A DNA stretch of 64,000 bases from an uncultured Paraburkholderia sp. (GCA_940746715.1 CALNWN010000013.1:1-64000), one strand, 5' to 3'. Shown: positions 34,460-45,758, numbered from the stretch's first letter. The notes: generated from the letters alone by a model not told the origin. Numbers and translations are program-made.

Positions 34460-34812
34460 GGTCGCTCCGTCGATGAGGGTGAAAAAAGGCCCACGTTCAC
34501 GGTTGCGTCAAACCACATCGCAACGCAGGAAGCACCAGCGGAACGCAACTTCGGTGCCAAACCCGAAGGCCCGGCAGACGGCGGTGCGCGCCGGATTTCG
34601 TCAGCACATATTGCACGAAGCGCCTTGCCCGCGGGTCAAATTTACAAACGCATCTGCGAGCTGCGGCGGTTATCGGTAAAGCCGGCGCGCCGCCTCGTCG
34701 CGCGCACAAAATAAAAAACGCCGCCATTGGATGAATGACGGCGTTGTAGGAGCCAGGGAAATTCGACTACCCTAATCGCACAGCATCGTTCTATCGCGCA
34801 CCGGAAAAGGTG
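34460..34812. other. Gap without a gene, about 350 bases
   Basis: It holds the upstream region of the DUF883 gene (34460-34500) and, at 34712-34745, the ompW terminator. I see no other coding or RNA signal. Confidence 0.6.
34712..34745 (-). terminator. Terminator of ompW
   Basis: AACGCCG (34717-34723) and CGGCGTT (34739-34745) form the stem; AAAAAA on the left gives the T-run for - strand transcription. Confidence 0.8.
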
Positions 34813-35537
34813 TTAGAAGCGGTAACCGATGTTGACGTAGGTCACGATCGGGTTCAGCTTGATCTTGGTTTGCGATTGCACGTTAAGCGTACCGACCGGC
34901 GTGCTCGCCTGCGTGTTCAGCTTGGCCGTCGTGCTGAGCGGCAGATACGACACCGAGACGCCCGCAAACTAGTGCTGGTTGAACGCGTAAGTGAAGCCCG
35001 CATTAAACACAGGCTCCCACGAACTATCCGTAGTCACGCTGGTCGGGCCATGCAGAACGTTTGCTTCGAATGTGCCGTTCGTGATCTTCTCGTCGGTGAA
35101 CCAGATACGGCTCACGCCGATACCGAGGTACGGGCGGAAGGTGGCAGTCGGAGCCTTGAAGTAGTACTTGAACAGCAGAGTCGGGCTCCACTGTTTCGCC
35201 TGGCCGATCTTGCCGAACCGTTCGAGGCTGCCGGTGCCGTTCAGGTCGAACGAAGGCGGGTAGCCGACGACGAATTCGGCGGCAATGTGATCGGTGACGA
35301 AGTAGCCCGCTGTGATGCCGATGGTGTCGGCGGAACTCAGCGTTGCTCCGGTATTGGCTTCTACGATATTGGTCGGGCTCCCGCCGATGCTCGTCACTCG
35401 CAGAGGCTGGCTGCTTGATTGAGGCGCAAGATGGAACCAGCCTGTTGAGACGAAAAAGCTACCGGCCGATTGTGCGTATGCTGCCGTTGTCATGCCGGCT
35501 AGCATCGCGGTCCCCACTACGGCCTGTTTTATTTCAT
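34813..35537 (-). pseudogene. ompW: OmpW-family outer membrane protein, broken
   Basis: OmpW is an eight-stranded outer-membrane barrel. The likely start is ATG at 35535-35537 behind GGAGGA, but the frame shifts within the first codons (MK then QAVVGTAMLAGMTTAAYA). The barrel is readable (FYPYLGIG-type strand here FRPYLGIGVSRIWF) until TAG at 34969-34971 in AFNQH-stop-FAGVSVSYLPLS, where Trp is expected (TGG to TAG). The remaining strands end NIGYRF at 34813, with the terminal aromatic needed for assembly. Confidence 0.88.
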
Positions 35538-35724
35538 ATGTGCTCCTCCAAAAAAGGCCCGCTCATTATGACCACAACGTTTGAAACTCACCATACGCGG
35601 CGATTAGAGCTTTCTCCCTAAGCCGCGCGCGCTTTCTGGCCTGGCCGCGCCGCGCCGAACCTGCGGCGCATGCGGCTTCTCGGACCTTCGGGTATGTACC
35701 AACGCGACTATCGGATACCTCAGC

Positions 35725-36432
35725 ATGGCACGGCTTGCACGTCTTTATGTTCCTGACCAGCCGCAGCACGTCATCCTCCGCGGACTCGATCAGCAGCCTG
35801 CGTTCGTCGACGACCAGGACTATGAATTGTTCATCGACTGTCTCAAAGCAGCTTCGCGCGACCATCACTTGTCCATCCACGCTTATGCGTTGATGCCGGG
35901 CGCGGTCCAGCTGCTCGTCACTCCTACCGAGGAGTCGAGCCTGCCCAAGGCGATGCAGGCAGTCGGGCGCCGCTACGTGGCGCACTTCAACCGCCGCTAC
36001 GCGCGGCGCGGCACGCTATGGGAAGGGCGCTACCGCGCCACGGTGATCGAGGGCGAGCGGTATTTTCTGTTGGCGAGCCGCGTCGTCGAAATGTGCCAGG
36101 TGCGCATGCAGATCGTGAGCGCGCCGGAAGACTACCGGTGGTCGAGCTACCGGCATCACATCGGTCTCACGCTCGACAGCCTCATTACCGACCATCCGCT
36201 TTACTGGTCGCTCGGCAACACGCCGTTCGAGCGCCAGCGCGCGTACCGCGAACTGTGCGAGCAGCCGCTTGACGAACGCGAGGCCAGCCAGCTTCAGCAG
36301 GCCACGTTAAAGGGTTGGGTGCTCGGCAGCGACACCTATCGCGAATGGGCGGCGCGCGCCGCGAACCGGCGCGTGTCGCCGTTGCCCCGCGGGCGGCCGC
36401 GCAAGGTGCGCGAGACGCCGCAGGCGCAATAA
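35725..36432 (+). CDS. Transposase-like (Y1/REP-associated type) protein with a degenerate HUH site
   Basis: The 235-residue protein is similar to the IS200/RAYT family: MARLARLYVPDQPQHVILRG at the start, then IHAYALMPGAVQLLVTP and RYVAHFNRRYARRGTLWEGRY. In active enzymes the middle motif reads PNHVHLL; here it is PGAVQLL, so both metal-binding histidines are absent. No terminal repeats or REP-like hairpins flank it. From memory the gene is conserved beside gltB in Burkholderia, which suggests a resident, possibly domesticated protein. It is intact. Confidence 0.85.
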   Translation: MARLARLYVPDQPQHVILRGLDQQPAFVDDQDYELFIDCLKAASRDHHLSIHAYALMPGAVQLLVTPTEESSLPKAMQAVGRRYVAHFNRRYARRGTLWEGRYRATVIEGERYFLLASRVVEMCQVRMQIVSAPEDYRWSSYRHHIGLTLDSLITDHPLYWSLGNTPFERQRAYRELCEQPLDEREASQLQQATLKGWVLGSDTYREWAARAANRRVSPLPRGRPRKVRETPQAQ

Positions 36433-36724
36433 GCCATTCGAATCAAAGGCTTGTGTTTGGAACGGCATCCCAATATGCCGTTTTATTTTGCCCCATTTTG
36501 ATGTGGCGCCAATTAATAGAGACCGCAATGCACCAAATTGATAATTGGGGATCGAACATGACGTTTTATTTGCTATTCCATTGATTCGTCGCGTATATTC
36601 CAAATTCCGGCGTTCTGGCAGGCTTCGCGGCCTGCGATCGAGCGCCTCGCCGTTGCGGGTGTGCACGTGCGGCAATAGAAAAACGGTTTAACGGCCTGTC
36701 CGGCCCCTCACAGACGGTGTCCCC

Positions 36725-39700
36725 ATGAACGATCACCAGCAACCGGCTCATCCGGTTCCCGCCGCGCAAGGGTTGTACGACCCGCAAAACGAACATGACG
36801 CCTGCGGCGTCGGTTTCGTCGCTCACATCAAGGGCAAGAAGAGCCACGAGATCATCGAGCAGGGCCTTAAGATTCTCGAGAATCTCGACCACCGGGGCGC
36901 AGTCGGTGCCGATCCGCTGATGGGCGACGGAGCGGGCATCCTGATCCAGATTCCGGACGGCTTCTATCGCGAGGAAATGGCGAAGCAGGGCGTCACCCTG
37001 CCGCCGTTCGGCGAATACGGCGTCGGCATGGTGTTTCTGCCGAAGGAACACGCGTCGCGCCTCGCCTGCGAACAGGAACTCGAGCGCACGGTGAAGGCCG
37101 AAGGCCAGGTCGTGCTCGGCTGGCGCGACGTGCCGGTCGACCACACCATGCCCATCTCGCCCACCGTCAAGGCGAGCGAGCCGCTGATCCGCCAGATCTT
37201 CATCGGCCGCGGCAAGGACATCATGGTGACCGACGCGCTCGAGCGGAAGCTGTACGTGATCCGCAAGACCGCGAGCCACCGCATCCAGGCGCTCAAGCTC
37301 AAGCACGGCAAGGAATACTTCGTGCCGTCCATGTCGGCGCGCACGGTCGTCTACAAGGGCCTGCTGCTGGCGGGTCAGGTCGGCGTGTACTACCGCGACC
37401 TGCAGGACGAGCGCACCGTCTCGGCGCTCGCGCTCGTGCACCAGCGCTTCTCGACCAACACGTTCCCGGCGTGGGAACTGGCTCACCCGTCCGTACCGCA
37501 TGATCGCCCACAACGGCGAAATCAACACGGTCAAGGGCAACGTCAACTGGCTGAACGCGCGTACTGGCGCGATCGCGTCGCACGTGCTCGGCGACGACCT
37601 GCCGAAGCTGTGGCCGCTCATCTATCCGGGCCAATCGGACACCGCCTCGTTCGACAACTGTCTCGAACTGCTGGTGATGGCCGGCTACCCGCTCGTCCAC
37701 GCGATGATGATGATCCCGGAAGCCTGGGAACAGCACACGCTGATGGACGACAACCGCCGTGCGTTCTACGAATACCACGCCGCGATGATGGAGCCGTGGG
37801 ACGGCCCCGCCGCCATCGCCTTCACGGACGGCCGGCAGATCGGCGCGACGCTCGACCGTAACGGTCTGCGTCCGGCGCGCTACATCGTCACGGACGACGA
37901 CCTCGTCATTATGGCGTCGGAAGCCGGCACGCTGCCCATTCCCGAGTCGAAGATCGTCAAGAAGTGGCGTCTGCAGCCGGGCAAGATGTTCCTGATCGAC
38001 ATGGAGCACGGCCGCATCATCGACGACAAGGAACTGAAGGACAACCTCGCGAACGCCAAGCCGTACAAGAGCTGGATCGACGCCGTGCGCATCAAGCTCG
38101 ACGAAATCGAGGCGAAGGCCGAAGACGTCGCGACGGAACGCCGCGAAGCCGCTGCACTGCTGGATCGCCAGCAGGCGTTCGGCTACACCCAGGAAGATCT
38201 CAAGTTCCTGATGGCGCCGATGGCGCAAGCGGGTGAGGAAGCCGTCGGTTCCATGGGCAACGACTCGCCGCTCGCGGTCATGTCCAACAAGAACAAGACG
38301 CTCTACCACTACTTCAAGCAGCTGTTCGCGCAAGTGAAGAACCCGCCGATCGACCCGATCCGCGAAAACATGGTGATGTCGCTTGTGTCGTTCATCGGCC
38401 CGAAGCCGAACCTGCTCGACACCAACAACATCAACCTGCCGATGCGCCTCGAAGTGTCGCAGCCCGTGCTCGACTTCAAGGACATCGCGAAGATCCGCGC
38501 AATCGACCAGTACACGGGAGGCAAGTTCAGCTCCTACGAACTGAACATCTGCTATCCGGTTGCCTGGGGCAAGGAAGGCATCGAGGCGCGCCTCGCGTCG
38601 CTGTGCGCGGAAGCCGTCGACGCGGTCAAGTCCGGCTACAACATGCTGATCGTGTCGGACCGCAAGACCGACCGCGACAACGTCGCGATTCCAGCGCTGC
38701 TCGCCACGGCCGCGATCCACACGCACCTCGTGCAGCAGGGCTTGCGCACGAGCACGGGTCTCGTCGTCGAAACGGGTTCCGCGCGTGAAACGCACCACTT
38801 CGCGCTGCTCGCGGGCTATGGCGCGGAAGCCGTCCACCCGTATCTCGCGATGGAAACGCTCGGCCAGCTTGCGGCCGGCCTGAAGGGCGATCTTTCGCCG
38901 GAGAAGGCGGTCTACAACTTCACGAAGGCGGTCGGCAAAGGCCTGCAGAAGGTTATGTCCAAGATGGGCATTTCGACCTACATGTCCTACACCGGCGCGC
39001 AGATTTTCGAAGCCGTCGGTCTGGCCGAAGACCTCGTGCAGAAGTACTTCAAGGGCACGTCGTCGAAGGTGGGCGGCATTGGTCTCTTCGACGTGGCGGA
39101 AGAAGCGATCCGCCTGCACCGCGACGCGTTCGGCGAGAACCCGATTCTCACGAACATGCTCGACGCGTGCGGCGAGTACGCGTACCGCGTGCGCGGCGAG
39201 GAACACATGTGGACGCCGGATGCGATCGCCAAGCTGCAGCACTCGGCGCGCAGCAATTCGTATCAGACGTACAAGGAATACGCGCATCTGATCAACGACC
39301 AGACGAAGCGCCACATGACGTTCCGCGGCCTGTTCGAGTTCAAGCTCGATCCGACCCGGGCGATTCCGCTCGACGAAGTGGAACCGGCCAAGGAAATCGT
39401 CAAGCGTTTCGCCACCGGCGCCATGTCGCTCGGCTCGATCAGCACGGAAGCGCACGCCACGCTGGCAGTCGCGATGAACCGCATCGGCGGCAAGTCGAAC
39501 ACGGGCGAAGGCGGCGAGGACAAAAACCGCTATCGCAACGAACTGCGCGGCATTCCGATCAAGAACGGCGACACGATGAAGTCCGTGATCGGCGACGAAG
39601 TGATCGTCGACATTCCGTTGAAGGACGGCGATTCGCTGCGCTCGAAGATCAAGCAGGTCGCGTCCGGCCGCTTCGGCGTGACGGCGGAATATCTCGCCTC

Positions 39701-41340
39701 GGCCGACCAGATCCAGATCAAGATGGCGCAGGGCGCGAAGCCGGGCGAAGGCGGCCAGTTGCCGGGCCACAAGGTGTCCGAATACATCGGCAAGCTGCGT
39801 TACTCGGTGCCAGGCGTCGGCCTGATCTCGCCGCCGCCGCACCACGACATCTATTCGATCGAAGATCTGGCGCAGCTGATTCACGACCTGAAGAACGTGA
39901 ATCCGAGCTCGAGTGTGTCAGTGAAGCTCGTGTCGGAGTCGGGCGTCGGCACGGCTGCCGCGGGTGTGGCCAAGGCCAAGGCCGATCACGTCGTGATCGC
40001 CGGCCACGACGGCGGCACCGGCGCGTCGCCGCTGTCGTCCATCAAGCACGCGGGCACGCCGTGGGAACTCGGTCTCGCGGAAACGCAGCAGACGCTCGTG
40101 CTCAACCAGCTGCGCGGCCGAGTTCGGCTTCGCGACGGCGCCGCTCGTGGTGGAAGGCTGCATCATGATGCGCAAGTGCCACCTGAACCACGTGCCCGGT
40201 CGGCGTCGCGACGCAAGATCCGGTGCTGCGCGCGAAGTTCAAGGGCCAGCCGGAACACGTCGTGAACTTCTTCTTCGTCGCCGAAGAGGCGCGTGAAATC
40301 ATGGCGCAACTGGGCATCCGCAAGTTCGACGACCTGATCGGCCACGCCGAACTGCTCGACATGAAGAAGGGCATCGAGCACTGGAAGGCGAAGGGTCTCG
40401 ACTTCTCGCGCGTGTTCTATCAGCCGCAAGTGCCGGCTGAAGTGGCGCGCAAGCACGTGGAAGAGCAGGATCACGGTCTCGACCACACGCTGATCGAAAA
40501 GGCGAAAGCGGCCATCGAGAAGGGCGAGCACGTCTCGTTCATCCAGCCCGGTGCGCAACGTCAACCGTACGGTCGGCGCTATGCTGTCCGGCACGATCGC
40601 GAAGAAGTACGGCCACGACGGCCTGCCCGACGACACGATCTACATCCAGTTGAAGGGCACGGCGGGCCAGAGCTCGGCGCGTTCCTCGCGAAGGGCATCA
40701 CGCTGGATCTGGTCGGCGACGGCAACGACTACGTCGGCAAGGGTTTGTCGGGCGGGCGCATCATCATCGTCCCACGAACGATTTCCGCGGCAAGTCGGAA
40801 GAGAACATCATTTGCGGCAACACGGTGATGTATGGCGCGATCGAAGGCGAGTCGTTCTTCCGCGGCGCGGCGGGCGAGCGCTTCTGCGTGCGTAACTCCG
40901 GCGCGACGGCGGTTGTGGAAGGCACGGGCGACCACGGCTGCGAATACATGACGGGCGGCACGGTCGTCGTGCTCGGCGAAACCGGCCGTAACTTCGCGGC
41001 GGGCATGTCGGGCGGCGTGGCTTATGTGTACGACCCGGACAATACGTTCGCGGGCAAGTGCAACAAGTCGATGGTCGCGCTCGACTCGGTGCTGCAACAG
41101 GCCGAACAGGAGCGCACCGTCGACCGCGGCCTGTGGCACACCGGCACGACGGACGAAGCGCTGCTCAAGGGTCTCGTCGAGCGTCACTTCCAGTTCACGG
41201 GCTCGCCGCGTGCAAAAATGCTGCTCGAAAACTGGGACGCGTCGCGCCGTCAATTCGTGAAGGTGTTCCCGACCGAATACAAGCGCGCGCTGGGCGAAAT
41301 GGCAGCGAAGAAGGCGAACAAGGAAGTGCTCGCCGCCTGA
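36725..41340 (+). pseudogene. gltB: Glutamate synthase (NADPH) large chain, multiply broken
   Basis: GltB transfers the glutamine amide to 2-oxoglutarate. Readable parts include the N-terminal Ntn region with EHDACGVGF (propeptide then Cys), the central domain, the FMN/synthase region (KPGEGGQLPGHKVSEYIGKL) and the C-terminal beta-helix (MYGAIEGESFFRGAAGERF). Lesions: a four-base CCGT duplication at 37487-37494; loss of about 25 codons after NQLRG near 40118; +1 near 40188; +1 near 40550; -1 near 40674; a short deletion near 40771. No single frame spans more than about 60 percent. Confidence 0.95.
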
Positions 41341-41465
41341 TCGCTGATTTTCGCCGACTGCTCCCGCACGGTAGACGTCACCTTTAGCCGTACCCGCCGC
41401 CGCTCGGCAATCCGACGCGCGGCGGGTCCAGATCACCCCTAGATACAGATAGAGAAGAGAACCAC

Positions 41466-42932
41466 ATGGGCAAGGCAACCGGTTTCTCGAGTTCGAGCGC
41501 CGCCACGAGGCGTACGAAGCTCCGCTCACGCGTGTGAAGCACTACAAGGAATTTGTCGCGGCCCTCACCGACGACGAAGCGAAGATTCAAGGCGCACGTT
41601 GCATGGACTGCGGCATCCCGTTTTGCAACAACGGCTGCCCGGTGAACAACATCATCCCGGACTTCAACGACCTGGTGTTCCATCAGGACTGGAAGAACGC
41701 GATCGAGGTGCTGCACTCCACGAACAACTTTCCGGAGTTCACCGGCCGCATCTGCCCGGCGCCGTGCGAAGCGGCGTGCACGCTCGGTATCAATAACGAC
41801 CCGGTCGGCATCAAGTCGATCGAACACGCGATTATCGACAAAGCGTGGGCCGAAGGCTGGGTCGCGCCGCAGCTGCCGAAGCACAAGACAGGCAAGAAGG
41901 TTGCCGTGGTCGGCTCCGGCCCCGCGGGTCTCGCCGTCGCGCAGCAACTTGCGCGCGCGGGCCACGAGGTGACGGTGTTCGAGAAGAACGACCGCATCGG
42001 CGGCCTGCTGCATTACGGCATTCCCGACTTCAAGCTGGAGAAGTGGCTGATCGACCGCCGCATGCGCCAGATGGAAGCCGAAGGCGTGACGTTCCGCGCG
42101 AATGTGTTCGTCGGCAAGGCGGACTCGCTGCCCGCGTACATCGGCAACACGGCGAAGGAAACCATCACGCCCGAGCAGCTGAAGGAAGACTTCGACGCCG
42201 TCGTGATCGCCGGCGGTTCGGAAACGCCGCGCGATTTGCCGGTGCCGGGCCGCGAGCTGGAAGGCATTCATTACGCGATGGAATTCCTGCCGCAGCAGAA
42301 CAAGGTCAATGCCGGCGACAAGGTTCCGCACCAGCTGGTCGCGAAGGGCAAGCACGTCGTCGTGATCGGCGGCGGCGATACGGGCTCGGACTGCGTGGGC
42401 ACGTCGAACCGTCACGGCGCGAAGAGCGTCACCCAGTTCGAACTGCTGCCGCAGCCGCCGGAAGAGGAAAACAAGCCGCTCGTGTGGCCGTACTGGCCGA
42501 TCAAGCTGCGCACGTCGTCGCATGAGGAAGGCTGCTCGCGCGACTGGGCGGTGGCGACAAAGCGTCTGGAAGGCAAGAACGGCAAGGTCGAGAAGCTGAT
42601 CGCCGCGCGCGTCGAATGGAAGGACGGCAAGATGGTCGAAGTGCCGGGCTCGGAGTTCGAAATGAAGGCCGACCTCGTGCTGCTCGCCATGGGCTTCACG
42701 CAGCCGGTGTCGCAGGTGCTCGAGGCATTCGGCGTCGACAAGGACGCGCGCGGCAACGTGCGTGCTTCGACCGAAGGCGACAAGGCTTACTACACGTCGG
42801 TCGACAAGGTGTTCACGGCGGGCGACATGCGCCGCGGCCAGTCGCTCGTGGTGTGGGCAATCCGCGAGGCCGTCTCAGTGCGCACGTTCGGTCGACGCGT
42901 ACCTGATGGGCCATTCGGAACTGCCGCGCTAA
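41466..42932 (+). pseudogene. gltD: Glutamate synthase small chain, broken at both ends
   Basis: GltD is the NADPH-binding flavoprotein partner of GltB with two low-potential 4Fe-4S clusters (CMDCGIPFCNNGCPVNN and CPAPCEAACTLGIN present). The frame starts MGKATGF at 41466 but loses one base near 41487 (GGTTTCTCGAG for GGTTTCCTCGAG), so the body (VKHYKEFVAALT onward) lies in another frame. Near 42868-42880 a small indel replaces the normal IREGRQCARSVDAYLMGHSELPR-type end; the correct frame resumes and stops at 42930-42932. FAD and NADPH motifs (VAVVGSGPAGLAVAQ) are intact. Confidence 0.92.
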
Positions 42933-43012
42933 ACGTCGTCGGCCGCCGGCCGGAGACGACAAGGTGCCGGCATGGCGTGACTCGCGAGCGGCACCCTCAC
43001 GGCGGCAAGAAC

Positions 43013-43046
43013 AAAGCCGGGCACCTGCAAGGGTGACCGGCTTTTT
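43013..43046 (+). terminator. Terminator after gltD
   Basis: AAAGCCGG and CCGGCTTT pair around a loop of 16 bases, followed by T. It also lies at the 3' side of the convergent dadA remnant. Confidence 0.78.
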
Positions 43047-43081
43047 AACATGCGTGGGTTTTTGCTGTGGCGGCGCAGCCG

Positions 43082-43403
43082 TCACTTCCCATATCGCGCC
43101 AACGTCGTCAGCCCGTCGAGATCGATCTCCGGTTTGCGCTGCGTGATCAGATCGGCGACCACGCGCGCCGAACCCATCGACATCGCCCAGCCGGTCGAGC
43201 CGTGGCCGAGATTGAGCCACACGTTGCCGATTCCCGAAGGTCCGAGTAAGGGCGCGCCGTCGGGCGTCATCGGGCGGCGGCCCACCCAGAAATGCGCGGA
43301 CGTGGGCGCGGCGGCGGTGCGGAAACCAGTCGGCCAGCACTTTCATCAGTGTCTGCAAGGCCTGCTCGCGCAACGTCGCTTCGCGGTTGCCGAGCTCCGC
43401 CCG
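43082..43403 (-). pseudogene. dadA: D-amino acid dehydrogenase DadA, 3' remnant
   Basis: Only about the last 105 codons remain: AELGNREATLREQALQTLMK, then after a frameshift near 43300 GRRPMTPDGAPLLGPSG and LGHGSTGWAMSMGSAR, the FAD-domain C-terminus of DadA, ending RYGK at 43082. The first about 320 codons are absent; the fragment is joined directly to the interior of an MFS gene at about 43400-43403. It cannot make an active enzyme. Confidence 0.88.
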
Positions 43404-44449
43404 AGGTTGTAGCAGAAGCCTTGGCCTGACCCGCGAATCGCATTCGGATAAAGCTCCGACAGATATGCACCTACCCCCGCGAAAATCCCCTGCACGACGA
43501 TGCCGAGCGGAAAACCGAGCGCGAGCATCATGCCATCGGTGATCGGCAGCATGGTGTAGACCATGCCGAGCACGAGCGAGCCGACCACGAACAGCACAAA
43601 CGACGCGCGCCGGCCGATCCTGTCGCACAGAATCGCGCCGACGATTAGCACGATCAGATAGCCGCTCGTGTTGAACACCGACAGATGGCGCACGGTCTTC
43701 AGATACGTCGGCAGCCACGTCGTGATCGCGTAATAGCCGCCGAACATGCCGGTGCAGAGCGTGCTGCCGAGCAGCGTGGTGCGCAAATGGGGCAGCGAGA
43801 AAATCTGCAGGAAGTGCGCGGTCTCAACGCCGCTTTCCCGCGCGCGGCGCGTCTGCAGGTAGATATCCGGGTCGCTGACATTGCGGCGAATGTAGATGAT
43901 CCACGCGGCGGGCAGCAGGCCGATCCAGAAACACGCACGCCACGCGTACTGTTCCGGCAGCAGTGCAAAGAACGCCCAGTAGATGATGGCAGCCGCCGCC
44001 CAGCTGCTTTGCACCGTGCCCACCGCCTTCGCGCGATGCTGCGGCGAGCGTATCGTCTCCGCCATCATGAGCGTCACGATCGACCACTCACCGCCGAAAC
44101 CGATGCCTTGCAACGTGCGCGTGGCGAGCAGCTGCCAGAACGAATGCGTGAAACCCGACAGGAAGGTGAAGAGCGCAAAAGTCGCGATCGTCCATTGCAG
44201 CACGCGGATGCGGCCATAACGATCCGCCAGGATGCCGGCGAGCCAGCCGCCGAGCGCCGACGAAATCAGCGAGCTGGTGGCGATCATGCCCGCTTCGCTT
44301 TTGCTCATGCCCCATGTCGCGATCAGCGTTGGAATGAGGAACGAGTAGATCATGAAGTCGAACGCGTCGACCGCGTAGCCGCCGAAACCGGCGTACAGGG
44401 TGCAGCGTTCCCGCTGCGTCAGTTCGGTGAACCATTGGAGAGAGGGCAT
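43404..44449 (-). pseudogene. MFS transporter (metabolite:H+ symporter type), 3' truncated
   Basis: The frame is open from 44449 (MPSLQWFTELTQRERCTLY) through about ten membrane segments. The MFS motif between segments 2 and 3 (LAGILADRYGRIRVL) and the DFMIYSF motif of the sialate/aromatic acid transporter group are seen. After SGQGFCYNLG the sequence switches to the DadA remnant, so the last two segments are lost. The substrate cannot be assigned; carboxylate or aromatic acid uptake is typical. Confidence 0.85.
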
Positions 44450-44786
44450 GTTTGTTGTGTTCTCCTCGCTTTTCTTGTGTGCCGGCGGCTTGTGGGCGGT
44501 GTTTCTATTCTACGGGGACGAGGCGTCGTGCGGCCACGTGTGGTCAAAATTGGCAGCAGGTCGGCAGCACATCGGCAGTAAGCGGTAAGCAGCCGATAAC
44601 AGAGAATATGCGGATTGCAACCCGCATACTGGGAAGGCCTGCCCAACACGGAAAAACCATGCAAAAACATTGCTTACGAACTAATACGCCGTAACCAAAA
44701 AATTATTGAAAACGTTAAACTGCGCCCGCAGCGCATAGGCTGCACATTATTACTCACGCTTTGCGCCTGCCACGTCGAATCGCCTG
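44450..44786. other. Gap without a gene, about 340 bases
   Basis: The divergent upstream region of the MFS gene and the phosphatase-like gene. It holds short direct repeats (GGCAGCAGGT, CGGCAGCACAT, CGGCAGTAAG) at about 44551-44580. No RNA, promoter of quality or coding frame was recognised. Confidence 0.5.
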
Positions 44787-45737
44787 ATGCCCGCCACCGC
44801 GAAAACCTGCCCGGCGCCTCGCCGCTACTTTGTGCCCATGGACATGCGCGCGCAGCCACTCACACTCGCGGCATGCCCGTCGCGACGGACATTTCTGAAG
44901 CGCTCCGCCAGCGTGCTGCTGGTGTCCGGCGTGAGCAGCTCGCTGCTTTCGGCATGCGGCGGCGGCAATCTCGACGATGAGCAGGGCGAGACGCCGCGGC
45001 TTGCGTCGGTCGATAATTTTCGCGACGTCGCGGGCGCCGCGGCCGGCTATCCGACTGTCGACGGCAAGAAGATGCGGCGTGGCGCCTTTTTCCGCTCGAA
45101 TGTGCTGACGCTCAGCGTGGCCGATCAGACTGAAATGGAGAGGCTCGGCATCGCGAGCGTTTTCGATCTGCGCACGCCCGGCGAAATCGAGCGGACGGCC
45201 GACATGCTGCCGCGCGGCGCGGTTTCGCAGACGCTCGACGTGTTGGGCGTGCGCGACTTCGTGCCGCCCGCTGTCAATTCGGCAGCCGACGCCGTCGCGT
45301 TCATGGAGTCGCAGGCACGCGGCTATGTGACCGGCGCCGCGCAGAGGGCGAGCTTCGGTGCTCTGCTGCGTCAGCTCGCGGACGGCGCCGGCGCGCAGCT
45401 TTTCCATTCCAACGCGGGAAAGGATCGCGCCGGCTGGGTCGCGGCGTTGCTGCAAAGCATTGCCAACGTGCCGCTCGACGTCATCATGCAGGACTACCTG
45501 CTCAGCAACGTGTATCGCGCGCAGGCCATCCGGTCGCTGAAGGAAACGTTGCGCGCGCAGGACGGCGACGCGCTCGCGGCAATTCAGGAGCCTTTGCTCG
45601 GCGTGCAGGAAAGTTTTCTGCAGGCGGGCTTCGATCAGGTTCAGGCAAGCTACGGCACGATGACGCGCTATCTGACGGAAGGCCTCGGCGTGTCGGATTC
45701 CACCATCGAGAGCTTGCGCAGCCGGCTCGTGGTCTGA
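44787..45737 (+). CDS. Exported tyrosine-phosphatase-fold lipoprotein, catalytic Cys replaced
   Basis: The 316-residue product has a Tat-like, lipoprotein-type signal (SRRTFLKRSASVLLVSGV, lipobox LLSAC) and the fold of bacterial Tyr/Ser phosphatases (Y_phosphatase3): NFRDVAGAAAGYPT, RRGAFFRSNVL, FDLRTPGEIE. The active-site loop should read HCxAGKDRTG; here it is FHSNAGKDRAGW at about residues 211-222, so the nucleophilic Cys is Ser. The frame is otherwise whole. It may be a dead phosphatase or a binding protein. The start at 44787 or at the ATG 51 bases later are both possible. Confidence 0.8.
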   Translation: MPATAKTCPAPRRYFVPMDMRAQPLTLAACPSRRTFLKRSASVLLVSGVSSSLLSACGGGNLDDEQGETPRLASVDNFRDVAGAAAGYPTVDGKKMRRGAFFRSNVLTLSVADQTEMERLGIASVFDLRTPGEIERTADMLPRGAVSQTLDVLGVRDFVPPAVNSAADAVAFMESQARGYVTGAAQRASFGALLRQLADGAGAQLFHSNAGKDRAGWVAALLQSIANVPLDVIMQDYLLSNVYRAQAIRSLKETLRAQDGDALAAIQEPLLGVQESFLQAGFDQVQASYGTMTRYLTEGLGVSDSTIESLRSRLVV

Positions 45738-45758
45738 CGCGCGCGCCAAACGCGCGGG

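Noticed and set aside
35725..36432. An active insertion sequence
   Set aside because: No terminal inverted or subterminal hairpins, no target duplication, and the HUH motif is absent.
37299..39884. An 861-codon open frame on the - strand within gltB
   Set aside because: It mirrors the GC-rich codon pattern of gltB on the other strand and its product is His/Arg/Val-rich with no recognisable domain.
44551..44590. CRISPR-like or iteron repeats
   Set aside because: Only three or four imperfect 8-10 base units with irregular spacing.
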